From the NCBI GenBank assembly GCA_900544365.1, contig UQVF01000003.1, forward strand, positions 21,662 to 85,661: a stretch of DNA of 64,000 nt, read 5' to 3'. Made by a program: the position numbers and the translations under genes. The notes beneath the pieces are model-generated. The model was not told the origin of the DNA and ran no database searches. It saw nothing but the letters and a program-made list of their open reading frames with translations. Of the stretch, positions 53,207 through 62,193 are shown piece by piece. The stretch's first letter is position 1. Each line of letters starts with the position of its first letter. The DNA comes from an uncultured Veillonella sp. GTDB lineage: Bacteria; Bacillota; Negativicutes; Veillonellales; Veillonellaceae.

Positions 53207-53329
53207 AGTTATACCTCCTTAAAATACACTACTATCTTATTCATTGTAACAGTATTCTCAAGGACTTTCAATAAAAAATGTAGTGAATTGTGTATACATA
53301 AGTCTATTAGAGGGAGTATACTATAATTA

Positions 53330-53346
53330 TTCATATTGGGTTCATA
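53330..53346 (+). promoter_or_regulatory. Pair of TTCATA repeats at 11-bp spacing
   Basis: TTCATA begins at 53330 and 53341, separated by five bases, upstream of a TATATT (53358-53363). Spacing and sequence match the array in front of the PepSY gene, suggesting one regulator for both. Confidence 0.5.
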
Positions 53347-53400
53347 TATGTAGTGTATATATTATGGTAACAATAATTTATGTAATAAGGAGGTATAGGG

Positions 53401-54180
53401 ATGAAAAAAAGAGTGTGGGGAGCTATGTTCGCGGCTCTTTGTATACCAATGTCATTTCAAGCGGCAGATATAACGGTAATGAAAGAAATACCTGTAGCAG
53501 TGGGTGAAAAGATTTCTAATACAGCATCACCAGAAGCGAATCGACTGATTCGAGGCGAAATGATGAAGGCAAGGCAAGACCATAAGCAGATTGTGGCACC
53601 AGCAGTAAAAGCATTTACAGATCGCTTACAAGTAACAGTAAAGCCGGAGACGGTTAAAGAGAATCATCTAAATATTGCGTACCCTACTGTGCAATCTGTG
53701 AGTCCTTATGTAACAAAGGCTATAAATAAAACGATTACAGACTATGTGGAGAAACTTCGCAAGCAAGTACATAAAGCTAATGAAAAAAATTTGGATGGTG
53801 AAGGGCAAAATCTTTATATGAGTTATGATGTCAAAGCAGATGGTAATGGTATTTTTTCTGTTACAATTACATCTTATACTATTGAAGATAATGCTTCTAA
53901 TGGTGTAAATGTAGAAAAAGGATTTACTTTTAATACAACTACAGGACGTATCTTGTCCTTGAATGATTTTGGAGGGTTACCACAAGAAAAGATTGCAGCA
54001 GGTTTGCAACAATTACCGAAAGAAGGCAAGAAAGCTATCTATGCAGATGTGACAGCAGGTAAACCAAATAGCTTCTTTGCCCGTGAAAATCACGATATTG
54101 TATTGATTTACGACCAAGGGACGATTGCTCCTATGTCCAGTGGTAGTATCTATGTACCAGTAGGAAACTTAGGAAGATAG
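53401..54180 (+). CDS. Secreted DUF3298/RsiV-like protein
   Basis: This 259-residue protein has a signal peptide (MKKRVWGAMFAALCIPMSFQAA) and a C-terminal DUF3298-like domain (about 130-240) with the sequence FTFNTTTGRILSLNDFGG and a final HDIVLIYDQGTIAPMSSGSIYVPVG, as in anti-sigma factor RsiV C-terminal domains. The central part (about 75-130, IAYPTVQSVSPYVTKAINKTI) resembles DUF4163. No membrane anchor beyond the signal is present. Role unknown; probably periplasmic. TAAGGAGG precedes the start. Confidence 0.75.
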   Translation: MKKRVWGAMFAALCIPMSFQAADITVMKEIPVAVGEKISNTASPEANRLIRGEMMKARQDHKQIVAPAVKAFTDRLQVTVKPETVKENHLNIAYPTVQSVSPYVTKAINKTITDYVEKLRKQVHKANEKNLDGEGQNLYMSYDVKADGNGIFSVTITSYTIEDNASNGVNVEKGFTFNTTTGRILSLNDFGGLPQEKIAAGLQQLPKEGKKAIYADVTAGKPNSFFARENHDIVLIYDQGTIAPMSSGSIYVPVGNLGR

Positions 54181-54291
54181 GCGCAAGGTAACAGAACCAT
54201 GGTATCGTTGTTAGGTATTCCTGCTTGGTGGTAGTAAATAGAAAAGACATACTTGTAGCTAAAGCTTGTAATACATACTACGAAATAAAAT

Positions 54292-54335
54292 AGAGGAAAG
54301 TTGATACATTTTGTTCAACTTTCCTCTGTTTTTTT
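54292..54335 (+). terminator. Terminator of the DUF3298-like gene
   Basis: AGAGGAAAGTTGA pairs with TCAACTTTCCTCT, followed by GTTTTTTT. The left arm is nearly the same as in the hairpin at 2606-2656. Confidence 0.85.
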
Positions 54336-54424
54336 GTCCTATGTTGCCATAGATTCTTTTATATGTGGTAATAAGATAAGCGTACTTGTATCATCCAGGT
54401 ATTAGCATATGTAACCTAGGTATA

Positions 54425-55240
54425 TTAATCAGTAACTCTGTATTTCTTCGGAGCATCAAGTCGTTTATAATAGGCTTTGTCGATATCTGCGTAGGAGATA
54501 ATCCCCTGTTGTGCCATTAAGGTTAACACCGTCCGTTGTCGCTGTTTCGTAGCATCCATATTGCTCACAGGGTTAAAGTAGGATGGCGCTTGTGGAATAC
54601 CTGCGAGGACAGCAGCTTGACTTAGGTTAAGGTCCTTCGGCTCTGTTTTAAAGTACCCTTCAGAGGCAGCTTTAATACCGTAGTAATCGGTGCCATAATA
54701 AATGGTGTTCAAATACATGGTGATGATTTCATCTTTGCTGTAATAATGCTCCATTAAATAGGCAAGAAATACTTCTTCCACCTTACGAGACATGATACGC
54801 TTGGAGGATAAGAATAAATTTTTTACCAATTGTTGGGTAATGGTACTACCACCTTCTACCGTTTGTCCAGCTATGGTATTTGTATACAAGGCACGACCAA
54901 TGCTAAAGAAATCTACCGCTCCATGCTCATAAAAACGTTTATCTTCCGTAGCCACTAAAGCTTGTTTCACAATAGGGCTAATGTCTTCGCTGCGAACGCG
55001 ATGCTCTAGTGGCACCCGTTTATCCATAGCCTCCTCTACAGCTTCTTTAAAATGAAAGAGACGTTTGATGCGGTCGATTCTGGAAAGTTGATCTTCCCCT
55101 TGTTCTATAGTTTGTTCTTTTATCGTATGTGATACATGTTGCGTAGTCGTTTTAGCATCCTCTGGGGTATACCCAGCGAACCAATATAAACCACCAGCTG
55201 CAATGGCGAGCACAAGGATGAGTTTAAAAAGTGTTTTCAT
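54425..55240 (-). CDS. Monofunctional peptidoglycan glycosyltransferase (GT51)
   Basis: GT51 enzymes polymerise lipid II into glycan strands. The 271-residue protein has an N-terminal membrane anchor (about 5-22) and the GT51 motifs: VATEDKRFYEHGAVDFFSIGRA (catalytic Glu), GGSTITQQLVKNLFLS, RKVEEVFLAYLMEHYYSKDEIITMYLNTIYYG and AAVLAGIPQAPSYFNP. No transpeptidase domain follows, so it is monofunctional (MtgA-like) unless truncated; the end is clean. Start at 55240. Confidence 0.9.
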   Translation of the reverse strand: MKTLFKLILVLAIAAGGLYWFAGYTPEDAKTTTQHVSHTIKEQTIEQGEDQLSRIDRIKRLFHFKEAVEEAMDKRVPLEHRVRSEDISPIVKQALVATEDKRFYEHGAVDFFSIGRALYTNTIAGQTVEGGSTITQQLVKNLFLSSKRIMSRKVEEVFLAYLMEHYYSKDEIITMYLNTIYYGTDYYGIKAASEGYFKTEPKDLNLSQAAVLAGIPQAPSYFNPVSNMDATKQRQRTVLTLMAQQGIISYADIDKAYYKRLDAPKKYRVTD

Positions 55241-55604
55241 GGGTTCATCATATCACATCTAGAGGGTATCAACAATAGGACTGATAATCTTATAGTAAAA
55301 TGATATATGCTTTTTTATATGCACATAAGATATCTGGCATATAGCAGAATCGTGATGATATTCAGTTTGTTAGCGTATCGTACTGTTAGCAAAAAAATAG
55401 ATACGTATGATTTACTTTTTTAAGAATTGTGAAGTAATAGATTATAGGATATGCCTATGCAAGTGGATTAAATAGAATAAAAATGTATACAAAAGAATTT
55501 TTATAAAAAATACTTGCATTATTATACAGATGGTTGTATAATACGTTCATAAGATAGAAACAGGTACTGCACAGCAGTCATTTACACAAAGAAAGAGGTC
55601 AATT
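55241..55604. other. Divergent region between the GT51 gene and argG
   Basis: This 364-bp AT-rich gap holds the argG promoter and its overlapping palindromes (55514-55542). The GT51 promoter could not be defined. No ORF is evident. Confidence 0.5.
55514..55542 (+). promoter_or_regulatory. argGH promoter with overlapping ARG-box-like operator
   Basis: TTGCAT, 17 bases, TATAAT. Within it TGCAT-TATT-ATACA (55515-55528) fits the ARG-box form TGnAT-N4-ATnCA, and ATTATACA-N6-TGTATAAT (55521-55542) is a perfect inverted repeat covering the -10. Repression by ArgR plus arginine is likely but inferred. Confidence 0.65.
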
Positions 55605-56819
55605 ATGAGCAACATTAACAAAGTCGTTTTAGCGTATTCTGGTGGTTTAGACACATCTGTTATTATTCCTTGGTTAAAAGAAAACTATGGCGCAGAAGTT
55701 ATCGCAGTCTGCGTAAACTTAGGTCAACCAGAAGATTATGATGCAGTAGAGAAAAAAGCGATCAAATCTGGTGCTACAAAAGCGTATATCATTGATGCGC
55801 AAGAAGAATTTGTGTCCGACTACATTTGGCCAGTTGTAAAAGCAGGTGCAGTATATGAAGGTAAATACTTATTAGGCACTTCTTTTGCAAGACCATTAAT
55901 TGCTAAAAAATTAGTAGAAATAGCAGAACAAGAAGGTGCGGATGCCATCGCTCACGGTGCTACAGGTAAAGGAAATGACCAAGTTCGTTTTGAATTGACT
56001 ATCAAAGCACTTTCACCAAATACAAAAATCATTGCTCCATGGCGTGAATGGGAATTGAAATCCCGGGAAGATTGTATGGAATATGCAGCAAAACATGATA
56101 TTCCAGTGGTGGCTACTAAAAAACACCCATACTCCATGGACCAAAACGTATGGCATTTATCCCATGAAGGTGGCGATTTAGAAGATCCTAAGAATGCACC
56201 TAAAAATGATGTATATTTAGTTAGCAAATCTCCAGAAGAAGCTCCAGACGTACCAACTATGGTGACTATTGACTTCAAAGAAGGTGTTCCAGTAGCGGTG
56301 AATGGTCAAGCCATGTCTCCACTTACTATCTTACAAACTTTAAATGAAATTGGCGCAGCTAATGGTATCGGCATCGTGGATATTGTAGAAAATCGGTTAG
56401 TAGGCATGAAATCTCGTGGTGTCTATGAAAATCCTGGTGGAGCTATTATCATGTATGCCCACAGAGAATTAGAATACCTTTGCCTAGATAGAGCTACATA
56501 CCATTATAAAGAATTGGTGGCGAACAAATACGGAGAACTTGTGTATGATGGTATGTGGTTTGCTCCATTAATGAGCGCTTTACAAGCTTTCGTGGATAGC
56601 ACACAACAAACAGTAACCGGTCAAGTTACATTGAAATTATACAAAGGTAATATTATCAGCGCAGGATCTACATCTCCATACTCCTTGTACAACCAAGAAT
56701 TTGTAACATTTGAAGAAGATGATGTATATAACCAAGCTGATGCAGAAGGGTTCATCAACTTATTCGGATTGCCTTTGACAATCAATGCATTAATGAAAGA
56801 GAAAGCAGGTTTAAAATAA
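55605..56819 (+). CDS. argG: Argininosuccinate synthase
   Basis: ArgG ligates citrulline and aspartate with ATP to form argininosuccinate in arginine synthesis. The 404-residue protein shows the N-type PP-loop VLAYSGGLDTSVIIPWL, and further ATP- and citrulline-binding segments (AHGATGKGNDQVRFE, PWREW, KKHPYSMDQNVWH). AAAGAGGTC precedes the start. Its stop overlaps the argH start by one base. Confidence 0.97.
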   Translation: MSNINKVVLAYSGGLDTSVIIPWLKENYGAEVIAVCVNLGQPEDYDAVEKKAIKSGATKAYIIDAQEEFVSDYIWPVVKAGAVYEGKYLLGTSFARPLIAKKLVEIAEQEGADAIAHGATGKGNDQVRFELTIKALSPNTKIIAPWREWELKSREDCMEYAAKHDIPVVATKKHPYSMDQNVWHLSHEGGDLEDPKNAPKNDVYLVSKSPEEAPDVPTMVTIDFKEGVPVAVNGQAMSPLTILQTLNEIGAANGIGIVDIVENRLVGMKSRGVYENPGGAIIMYAHRELEYLCLDRATYHYKELVANKYGELVYDGMWFAPLMSALQAFVDSTQQTVTGQVTLKLYKGNIISAGSTSPYSLYNQEFVTFEEDDVYNQADAEGFINLFGLPLTINALMKEKAGLK

Positions 56820-58240
56820 TGGCGAAACTTTGGGGCGGACGCTTTACCAAAGGGACGGATAAGGCAGTAGAGGACTTCACGTCCTCTATTTCCTTTGACT
56901 CCCGCATGTATAAAGAAGATGTGGCAGGCAGTATTGCCCATGCCACAATGCTAGCAGAACAACATATCATTTCTAAGGAAGATAAGGATGCTATCGTAGC
57001 AGGCTTACAGGCTATTGAACAGCAAATTGATGCAGGAGATTTCGAGTTTTCTGTGGCATTAGAAGACATCCATATGAATATAGAAAAACGCTTAACCGAT
57101 GCCATTGGTGAGGCAGGCGGACGTCTCCATACAGGTCGTAGCCGTAATGACCAAGTAGCAGTGGATTTGCATATGTATATCCGTAAAGCTGTGGTACACA
57201 TGGGTGAAGAGCTTGTGAACTTGCAACAAGCCTTCTTAGAAGTGGCAGAGAAATACAAAGAGGTCATTATCCCTGGATATACCCATTTACAACGGGCGCA
57301 ACCGGTGTTATTTAGCCACCATATGATGGCGTATTTTTCCATGATAAGCCGTGATTTCGATAATTTGCCGTTAATCTTTAAACATGCCAATGTAATGCCA
57401 TTAGGAGCAGGGGCTTTGGCAGGGACCACATATCCGATTGATCAAAATATGACGAAGGAATTGTTGCATTTCGATGCCATCTATGAAAATAGTATGGATG
57501 CTGTCAGTGATCGTGACTATGTACTAGAATTCCTCAGTTTTGGGGCAAAAGTGATGATGCATTTAAGCCGGTTAAGCGAAGAATTAATCCTATGGTCTAG
57601 CACAGAGTTTGGGTTCATCGAATTGGACGATGCCCATTGCACTGGTTCCAGCATTATGCCACAAAAGAAAAATCCAGATGTATGTGAACTCGTACGTGGT
57701 AAAACAGGTCGAATTTACGGTCATTTGATGGGGCTTCTTACAACCATGAAAGGTCTGCCAATGACGTACAACAAGGATATGCAAGAAGATAAAGAAGGCG
57801 TCTTCGATACGATAGATACTTTGCATTTCGCTATCTCGATTACGGCGGATATGTTACGCCATATGAAAGTCAATGGAGACCATACAAAAGCAGTGTTGGA
57901 CGATGATTTTTCCAACGCTACGGACATGGCAGACTACTTGGCGAAAAAAGGGGTACCGTTCCGTGAAGCTCATGCTATCGTAGGGGCTGCGGTACAACAT
58001 TGCATCGAAAAAGGATGTGTGCTGTTGGATCTTTCAGTAGAAGATTTCAAAGCTATTTCACATCACTTTGAGGCAGATATTTTGGATGCCATTACTATCG
58101 AAGCTTGCGTAGCGGGACGTAGTAACTACAGCGGTACAGCGCCAGAGTGCGTAGCACGTCAAATGCAGATTGGACAAACAATCGTGGCAGAAGAAGTGGC
58201 ACAAATCCAACAATGGAAAGAAAAAATTCATTTACAATAA
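56819..58240 (+). CDS. argH: Argininosuccinate lyase
   Basis: ArgH cleaves argininosuccinate to arginine and fumarate. The 473-residue protein begins LWGGRFTKGTDKAVEDFTSSISFD, has the HTGRSRNDQVA active-site segment, and the fumarase/lyase signature GSSIMPQKKNPD (near residue 280). Coupled to argG by TAATG. A terminator follows about 110 bases downstream. Confidence 0.97.
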   Translation: MAKLWGGRFTKGTDKAVEDFTSSISFDSRMYKEDVAGSIAHATMLAEQHIISKEDKDAIVAGLQAIEQQIDAGDFEFSVALEDIHMNIEKRLTDAIGEAGGRLHTGRSRNDQVAVDLHMYIRKAVVHMGEELVNLQQAFLEVAEKYKEVIIPGYTHLQRAQPVLFSHHMMAYFSMISRDFDNLPLIFKHANVMPLGAGALAGTTYPIDQNMTKELLHFDAIYENSMDAVSDRDYVLEFLSFGAKVMMHLSRLSEELILWSSTEFGFIELDDAHCTGSSIMPQKKNPDVCELVRGKTGRIYGHLMGLLTTMKGLPMTYNKDMQEDKEGVFDTIDTLHFAISITADMLRHMKVNGDHTKAVLDDDFSNATDMADYLAKKGVPFREAHAIVGAAVQHCIEKGCVLLDLSVEDFKAISHHFEADILDAITIEACVAGRSNYSGTAPECVARQMQIGQTIVAEEVAQIQQWKEKIHLQ

Positions 58241-58347
58241 ATAGGTTTGTAGCAATATTCATATTGTCTTCTCTTATTCGTATAAAAGTGGCATCTGTAA
58301 ATGGTATATGGGGTGATTCTGGTTTAGCAAGACTATCGCAACTATGC

Positions 58348-58379
58348 AAAAAAGCAACGGTAAATCCGTTGCTTTTTTT
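58348..58379. terminator. Bidirectional terminator between argH and the DUF389 gene
   Basis: AAAAAAGCAACGG pairs with CCGTTGCTTTTTT; T-runs on both strands serve both convergent genes. Confidence 0.9.
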
Positions 58380-58397
58380 GAGATAAGTTCAATATCC

Positions 58398-59465
58398 TTA
58401 ATCTTTGTCTTCTTCGTTTTCTTTTACAATATCTTTTTGTGAATTTTTTTCAGAGAGTTTTTGATCGATATACTTATTAATATTTTCATAAAACTCTTTG
58501 GTCGTCTCACTATCCAATTTTGCCGAATTTGTCGAATTATGAATTTGATTAACTTGGTTGACTTTCAAATGAACAGATTGAATACCGTAAGCGGCTTGTT
58601 TTTGGCGGAGCGTTTCTAATTGTTCTTCTGAAATCGGATTGCCAACAATCGTCAAGACCAATTCATTTTTGCTTGATTTGTAGACTTGACTAATGACCGT
58701 ATGATTGGTGAACTCTTTTCCTACAAACTGTTTGATTCCTTCTTTTCGTGCCTGATCTATGGTCAGCGTGACTGCTGAATAGGTGGCTGGAAGAATTAAT
58801 AATATAATCAAGGATATCAACCCAATTCTCATTTTAATGTTTAGCTCTTTAAATGAGCGTAAGGGAGATTTTCTCATGAAAATTCTTGTTCCAACAATAT
58901 TGGTTAGCATGATAAAGACACAGTTAATTAAGAAAAGATAGAGAGCCCCATATAAAAATTGTACATTTCCATTCGCTAATCCATAGCCGGCAGTACAGAT
59001 AGGTGGCATCAGAGCTGTTGCAATGGCTACTCCTGGCACGATATTGTTTGCTTCTTTTTTTCTTGAACCAATTACACCTGCTATCCCACCTGCAATAGCA
59101 ATGAGAACATCCCAAATGGTTGGAGAGGTTCGTGCAATCAACTCGCTACTTGCATAAGATAAGGGAGAAATCCAGAAATACAGAGCTGAGACAAGCAAAC
59201 TGACTAATACTTGAGTAAATAAAACATTTAAAGATTGCTTGATTAAACGGGTATCAAAAATAGCTAAACCGAATCCCAGTCCAACAATCGGTGTCATAAG
59301 AGGGGAAATCAGCATGGCTCCAATAATAACAGCTGTTGAATTCATATTTAAACCTATAGAGGCAATAAAAATCGCACACATCAAAATGACTGTATCACTT
59401 AATCGAACATGAAGATCATCATATAATTTATCACGGTATTCACGTGCTGAATAGTTTCCTGCCAT
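58398..59465 (-). CDS. DUF389 membrane protein
   Basis: This 355-residue protein has six or seven membrane helices (about residues 28-215) and the DUF389 signature MNSTAVIIGAMLISPLMTPIVGLG and GVAIATALMPPICTAGYGLANG, then a soluble region ending in a charged tail (about 320-355). Family function is unknown. It lies alone between argH and exoIII; by eye its sequence closely resembles proteins of oral streptococci, so transfer is possible. AAAGGAG precedes the ATG and the promoter looks like an extended -10. Confidence 0.82.
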   Translation of the reverse strand: MAGNYSAREYRDKLYDDLHVRLSDTVILMCAIFIASIGLNMNSTAVIIGAMLISPLMTPIVGLGFGLAIFDTRLIKQSLNVLFTQVLVSLLVSALYFWISPLSYASSELIARTSPTIWDVLIAIAGGIAGVIGSRKKEANNIVPGVAIATALMPPICTAGYGLANGNVQFLYGALYLFLINCVFIMLTNIVGTRIFMRKSPLRSFKELNIKMRIGLISLIILLILPATYSAVTLTIDQARKEGIKQFVGKEFTNHTVISQVYKSSKNELVLTIVGNPISEEQLETLRQKQAAYGIQSVHLKVNQVNQIHNSTNSAKLDSETTKEFYENINKYIDQKLSEKNSQKDIVKENEEDKD

Positions 59466-59791
59466 TGGTTACTCCTTTTATTTCATATAATCTTGTTTCC
59501 GCATGGATGATGGTAGAGATTTCTGTCTAATCTTCCGTATTTTTAATTTTTACCGGTTGTTTTTCGAAAATTAACCTTTACGTATTTCTTAAACCAGCCT
59601 TAACATTATACCAAAATTTTATAGTATTTCTTTAGAGAAATCTATTAATTTAACAGATAGAAAAAGGACGAAACTTTTATTTTCCAACAAAAACTTACCG
59701 CCGTCATCTGATATATTTGGAAAGCACATATCGAAAATTTATGATATAATCAATATATATTTTTGTTACTAAATACTATGAGGTACTAACA
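59466..59791. other. Divergent region between the DUF389 gene and exoIII
   Basis: This 326-bp gap has an extended -10 (TGGTATAAT on the minus strand, TATAAT at 59605-59610) for the DUF389 gene and a TATAAT at 59745-59750 for the nuclease gene. A T-rich stretch lies between. No ORF or RNA was recognised. Confidence 0.5.
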
Positions 59792-60547
59792 ATGAAATTA
59801 ATCTCTTGGAATGTCAATGGCTTACGTGCAGCTATGACAAAAGGATTTATGGATGCATTCAATGCATTAGATGCAGATATGTTCTGCTTACAAGAAACAA
59901 AATTACAACCAGAACAAATTGAGATGATCCTACCAAACCATGAACAATATTGGAATAGTGCAGTGAAAAAAGGCTATAGCGGTACGGCTATTTTCACAAA
60001 AGAAAAACCAATTTCTGTAGTGAATGGTATTGGCATTGAGGAACATGACCAAGAAGGTCGTGTTATCACTGCGGAATATGAAAAGTTCTATTTAGTCACA
60101 TGCTATACACCAAATAGCCAACGTGAATTGGCTCGTTTAGCGTACCGTATGGAATGGGAAGTGGCATTCCGTGAGTATTTATTAGCATTAGATGCGAAAA
60201 AACCAGTTATCCTATGTGGTGACCTGAACGTAGCGCATCAAGAAATCGATTTGAAAAATCCGAAAACTAACCGTAAAAATGCTGGCTTTAGTGATGAGGA
60301 ACGTGAAAAAATGACAGAACTACTCGCAGCAGGCTTCACGGATACGTTCCGTTATTTATATCCTGATGCAGTAGATGCGTACAGTTGGTGGTCCTACATG
60401 GGAAAAGCTCGTGAGCGGAACGTAGGATGGAGAATTGACTACTTCCTCGTATCCAACAGCATTGCTGACAAAATCCAAGAGGCGAAAATTCATGCAGATA
60501 TCTTTGGGTCTGACCATTGCCCAGTGGAACTAGTTATTGATTTATAA
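59792..60547 (+). CDS. xth: Exodeoxyribonuclease III
   Basis: This 251-residue endonuclease/exonuclease/phosphatase-family enzyme acts on AP sites and 3' ends in base excision repair. It starts MKLISWNVNGLRAAM, has LQETKLQ (catalytic Glu), GDLNVAHQEIDLKNPKTNRKNAGF, and the terminal GWRIDYFLVS and GSDHCPVELVI (Asp-His pair). ATGAGG precedes the start. It resembles Bacillus ExoA in size and motif order. The fetA-like gene follows after 21 bases. Confidence 0.95.
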   Translation: MKLISWNVNGLRAAMTKGFMDAFNALDADMFCLQETKLQPEQIEMILPNHEQYWNSAVKKGYSGTAIFTKEKPISVVNGIGIEEHDQEGRVITAEYEKFYLVTCYTPNSQRELARLAYRMEWEVAFREYLLALDAKKPVILCGDLNVAHQEIDLKNPKTNRKNAGFSDEEREKMTELLAAGFTDTFRYLYPDAVDAYSWWSYMGKARERNVGWRIDYFLVSNSIADKIQEAKIHADIFGSDHCPVELVIDL

Positions 60548-60568
60548 TTTCTATAATGAGCGTGCACT

Positions 60569-61234
60569 ATGTCAATATTACGTTTTGAACATATCTCTTT
60601 AGCGATTCATGGTCGTCCAATTTTACAGGATATTTCTTTTGAGGTTCAACAAGGTGAAAGCATCACTATTGTAGGTCCTTCTGGGAGCGGTAAGAGTACG
60701 ATATTAAAACTGGCAAGTTCCTTGGTATCTCCTACGGGGGGAACTATTTATTTTCAGGGTCAACCGATGGATCAGTATGCCCCTACAGAATATCGCCAAC
60801 GAGTAGCCTATTGTTTCCAGCAACCCTATTTATTCGGACAAACCGTGCGAGGGAATTTAGCCTTTCCTTTTACCATGCGAGGTCATTCTGTTGACGAAGC
60901 AAGAATCAAAGACCTATTCGATTTGTTTCATATGGATCTACAGTTGTTAGAGAAGTCTAATACGGAGTTATCCGGTGGTGAAATGCAGCGAATTTGCTTG
61001 ATTCGTAGTTTGCTGTTTGCCCCTGACGTGTTGCTATTAGATGAGGTGACGTCTGCCTTGGATGCAGAAAATACAGAATGGGTAGAACAAGGTCTTATGC
61101 AATTGCATACAGAAGGCTTAACCTTGTTACAGGTAACCCATAATCTAGACCAAAGTGTTCGTATGGGACAACGTCGTATCACTGTGAAAGATGGTCATAT
61201 TGCAGATTGTGAGGTGCTACATGGGGAGCTTTAA
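60569..61234 (+). CDS. fetA: ABC transporter ATP-binding protein (FetA-like)
   Basis: This 221-residue ATPase has Walker A GPSGSGKST (near residue 35), the signature ELSGGEMQRICLIRSLL, and Walker B VLLLDEVTSALD with the switch His in VTHNL. With the following FetB-like permease it resembles the E. coli FetAB system, linked to iron export and oxidative stress resistance. Substrate is not readable here. The permease gene begins inside its last codons. Confidence 0.85.
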   Translation: MSILRFEHISLAIHGRPILQDISFEVQQGESITIVGPSGSGKSTILKLASSLVSPTGGTIYFQGQPMDQYAPTEYRQRVAYCFQQPYLFGQTVRGNLAFPFTMRGHSVDEARIKDLFDLFHMDLQLLEKSNTELSGGEMQRICLIRSLLFAPDVLLLDEVTSALDAENTEWVEQGLMQLHTEGLTLLQVTHNLDQSVRMGQRRITVKDGHIADCEVLHGEL

Positions 61235-61991
61235 TGCCTTATCTAATGAATCCTTACTGATGGCAACAGTGCTCATCGCCATAGCTGTTATCGTATCTTA
61301 TCAGCAGAAAATGCGGTTAGAACTAGAAATCTTGCATAGTGCCTTGCGAGCGGTAGTACAACTTGTAGTAGTAGGGTATGTATTGCATTTCATTTTTGGT
61401 GCCGACCATCCTTTGTTTACCGGTGGCGTATTGTTGGTGATGCTTATCAGTGCTTCTATCAATGGAGGGAAACGAGGGACAGGCATTCGTCATGCATCGT
61501 GGATTGCTGGAATTAGTATTGGTATTGGTGCGGTGATTACCCTTGCGGTGTTACTTAGTGCAGGAGTCTTATCTTTTACGCCATATCAAATGATCCCAGT
61601 AGGTGGCATGGTTATGTCTGGGGCTATGGTGGCAGTAGGGTTGTGTTTCCGCCAAATTACAACGAGCTTTAAGAGTCGCCAACAAGAGATTCAGATTAAG
61701 CTAGCCCTAGGTGCTACGCCTATGCAAGCCTGTAAAGCCATCTTGCGAGCGGCCCTTATCTTTAGTTTGCAGCCCACCATCGATAGTGCAAAAACCTTGG
61801 GTATTGTATCCTTGCCGGGGATGATGACAGGCTTGATTTTGGCAGGAATGAGTCCTATGGAGGCTATCAAATACCAAATTATCGTTATCTTTATGTCTTT
61901 TTCAACCATATCCATTGCCATTGCAATAGCAGGATACTTGAGTTGTCGACGATTTTTTAATACAAAAGAGCAGCTGATTCTATCTGATTGA
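61221..61991 (+). CDS. fetB: FetB-like ABC transporter permease (UPF0014)
   Basis: This 256-residue membrane protein has about seven helices and the UPF0014/FetB profile: the first helix, SYQQKMRLELEILHSALRAVVQLVVVGYVL, and the C-terminal IDSAKTLGIVSLPGMMTGLILAGMSPMEAIKYQIIVIF signature. TGAGGTG precedes the ATG at 61221; the longer frame from 61191 lies within fetA and has no SD. Translationally coupled to fetA by a 14-base overlap. Confidence 0.87.
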   Translation: MGSFNALSNESLLMATVLIAIAVIVSYQQKMRLELEILHSALRAVVQLVVVGYVLHFIFGADHPLFTGGVLLVMLISASINGGKRGTGIRHASWIAGISIGIGAVITLAVLLSAGVLSFTPYQMIPVGGMVMSGAMVAVGLCFRQITTSFKSRQQEIQIKLALGATPMQACKAILRAALIFSLQPTIDSAKTLGIVSLPGMMTGLILAGMSPMEAIKYQIIVIFMSFSTISIAIAIAGYLSCRRFFNTKEQLILSD

Positions 61992-62011
61992 TGATGGAAT
62001 CAGCTTTTTTG
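61972..62011 (+). terminator. Terminator overlapping the fetB stop
   Basis: AGCTGATTC pairs with GAATCAGCT followed by TTTTTT; the fetB stop codon lies in the loop. Confidence 0.8.
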
Positions 62012-62193
62012 TAGCCTGTACCCTTACTACGATAGCATTCGTATCTTTCTTAGAAATAGTTACAAAATATTTTTAAAATATTAATTTACCTATTAATTAA
62101 GTAGGATTTCTTGAAAGCCTATAGTCATATAGTAATACTTGTGATACTATTAGGGTATACACATTCTATTTATATGTAAAACGAGGTGATATT

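Noticed and set aside
56782..57429. 215-codon minus-strand frame across the argG/argH junction
   Set aside because: Both sense genes are certain; this frame is an artefact of their codon use.
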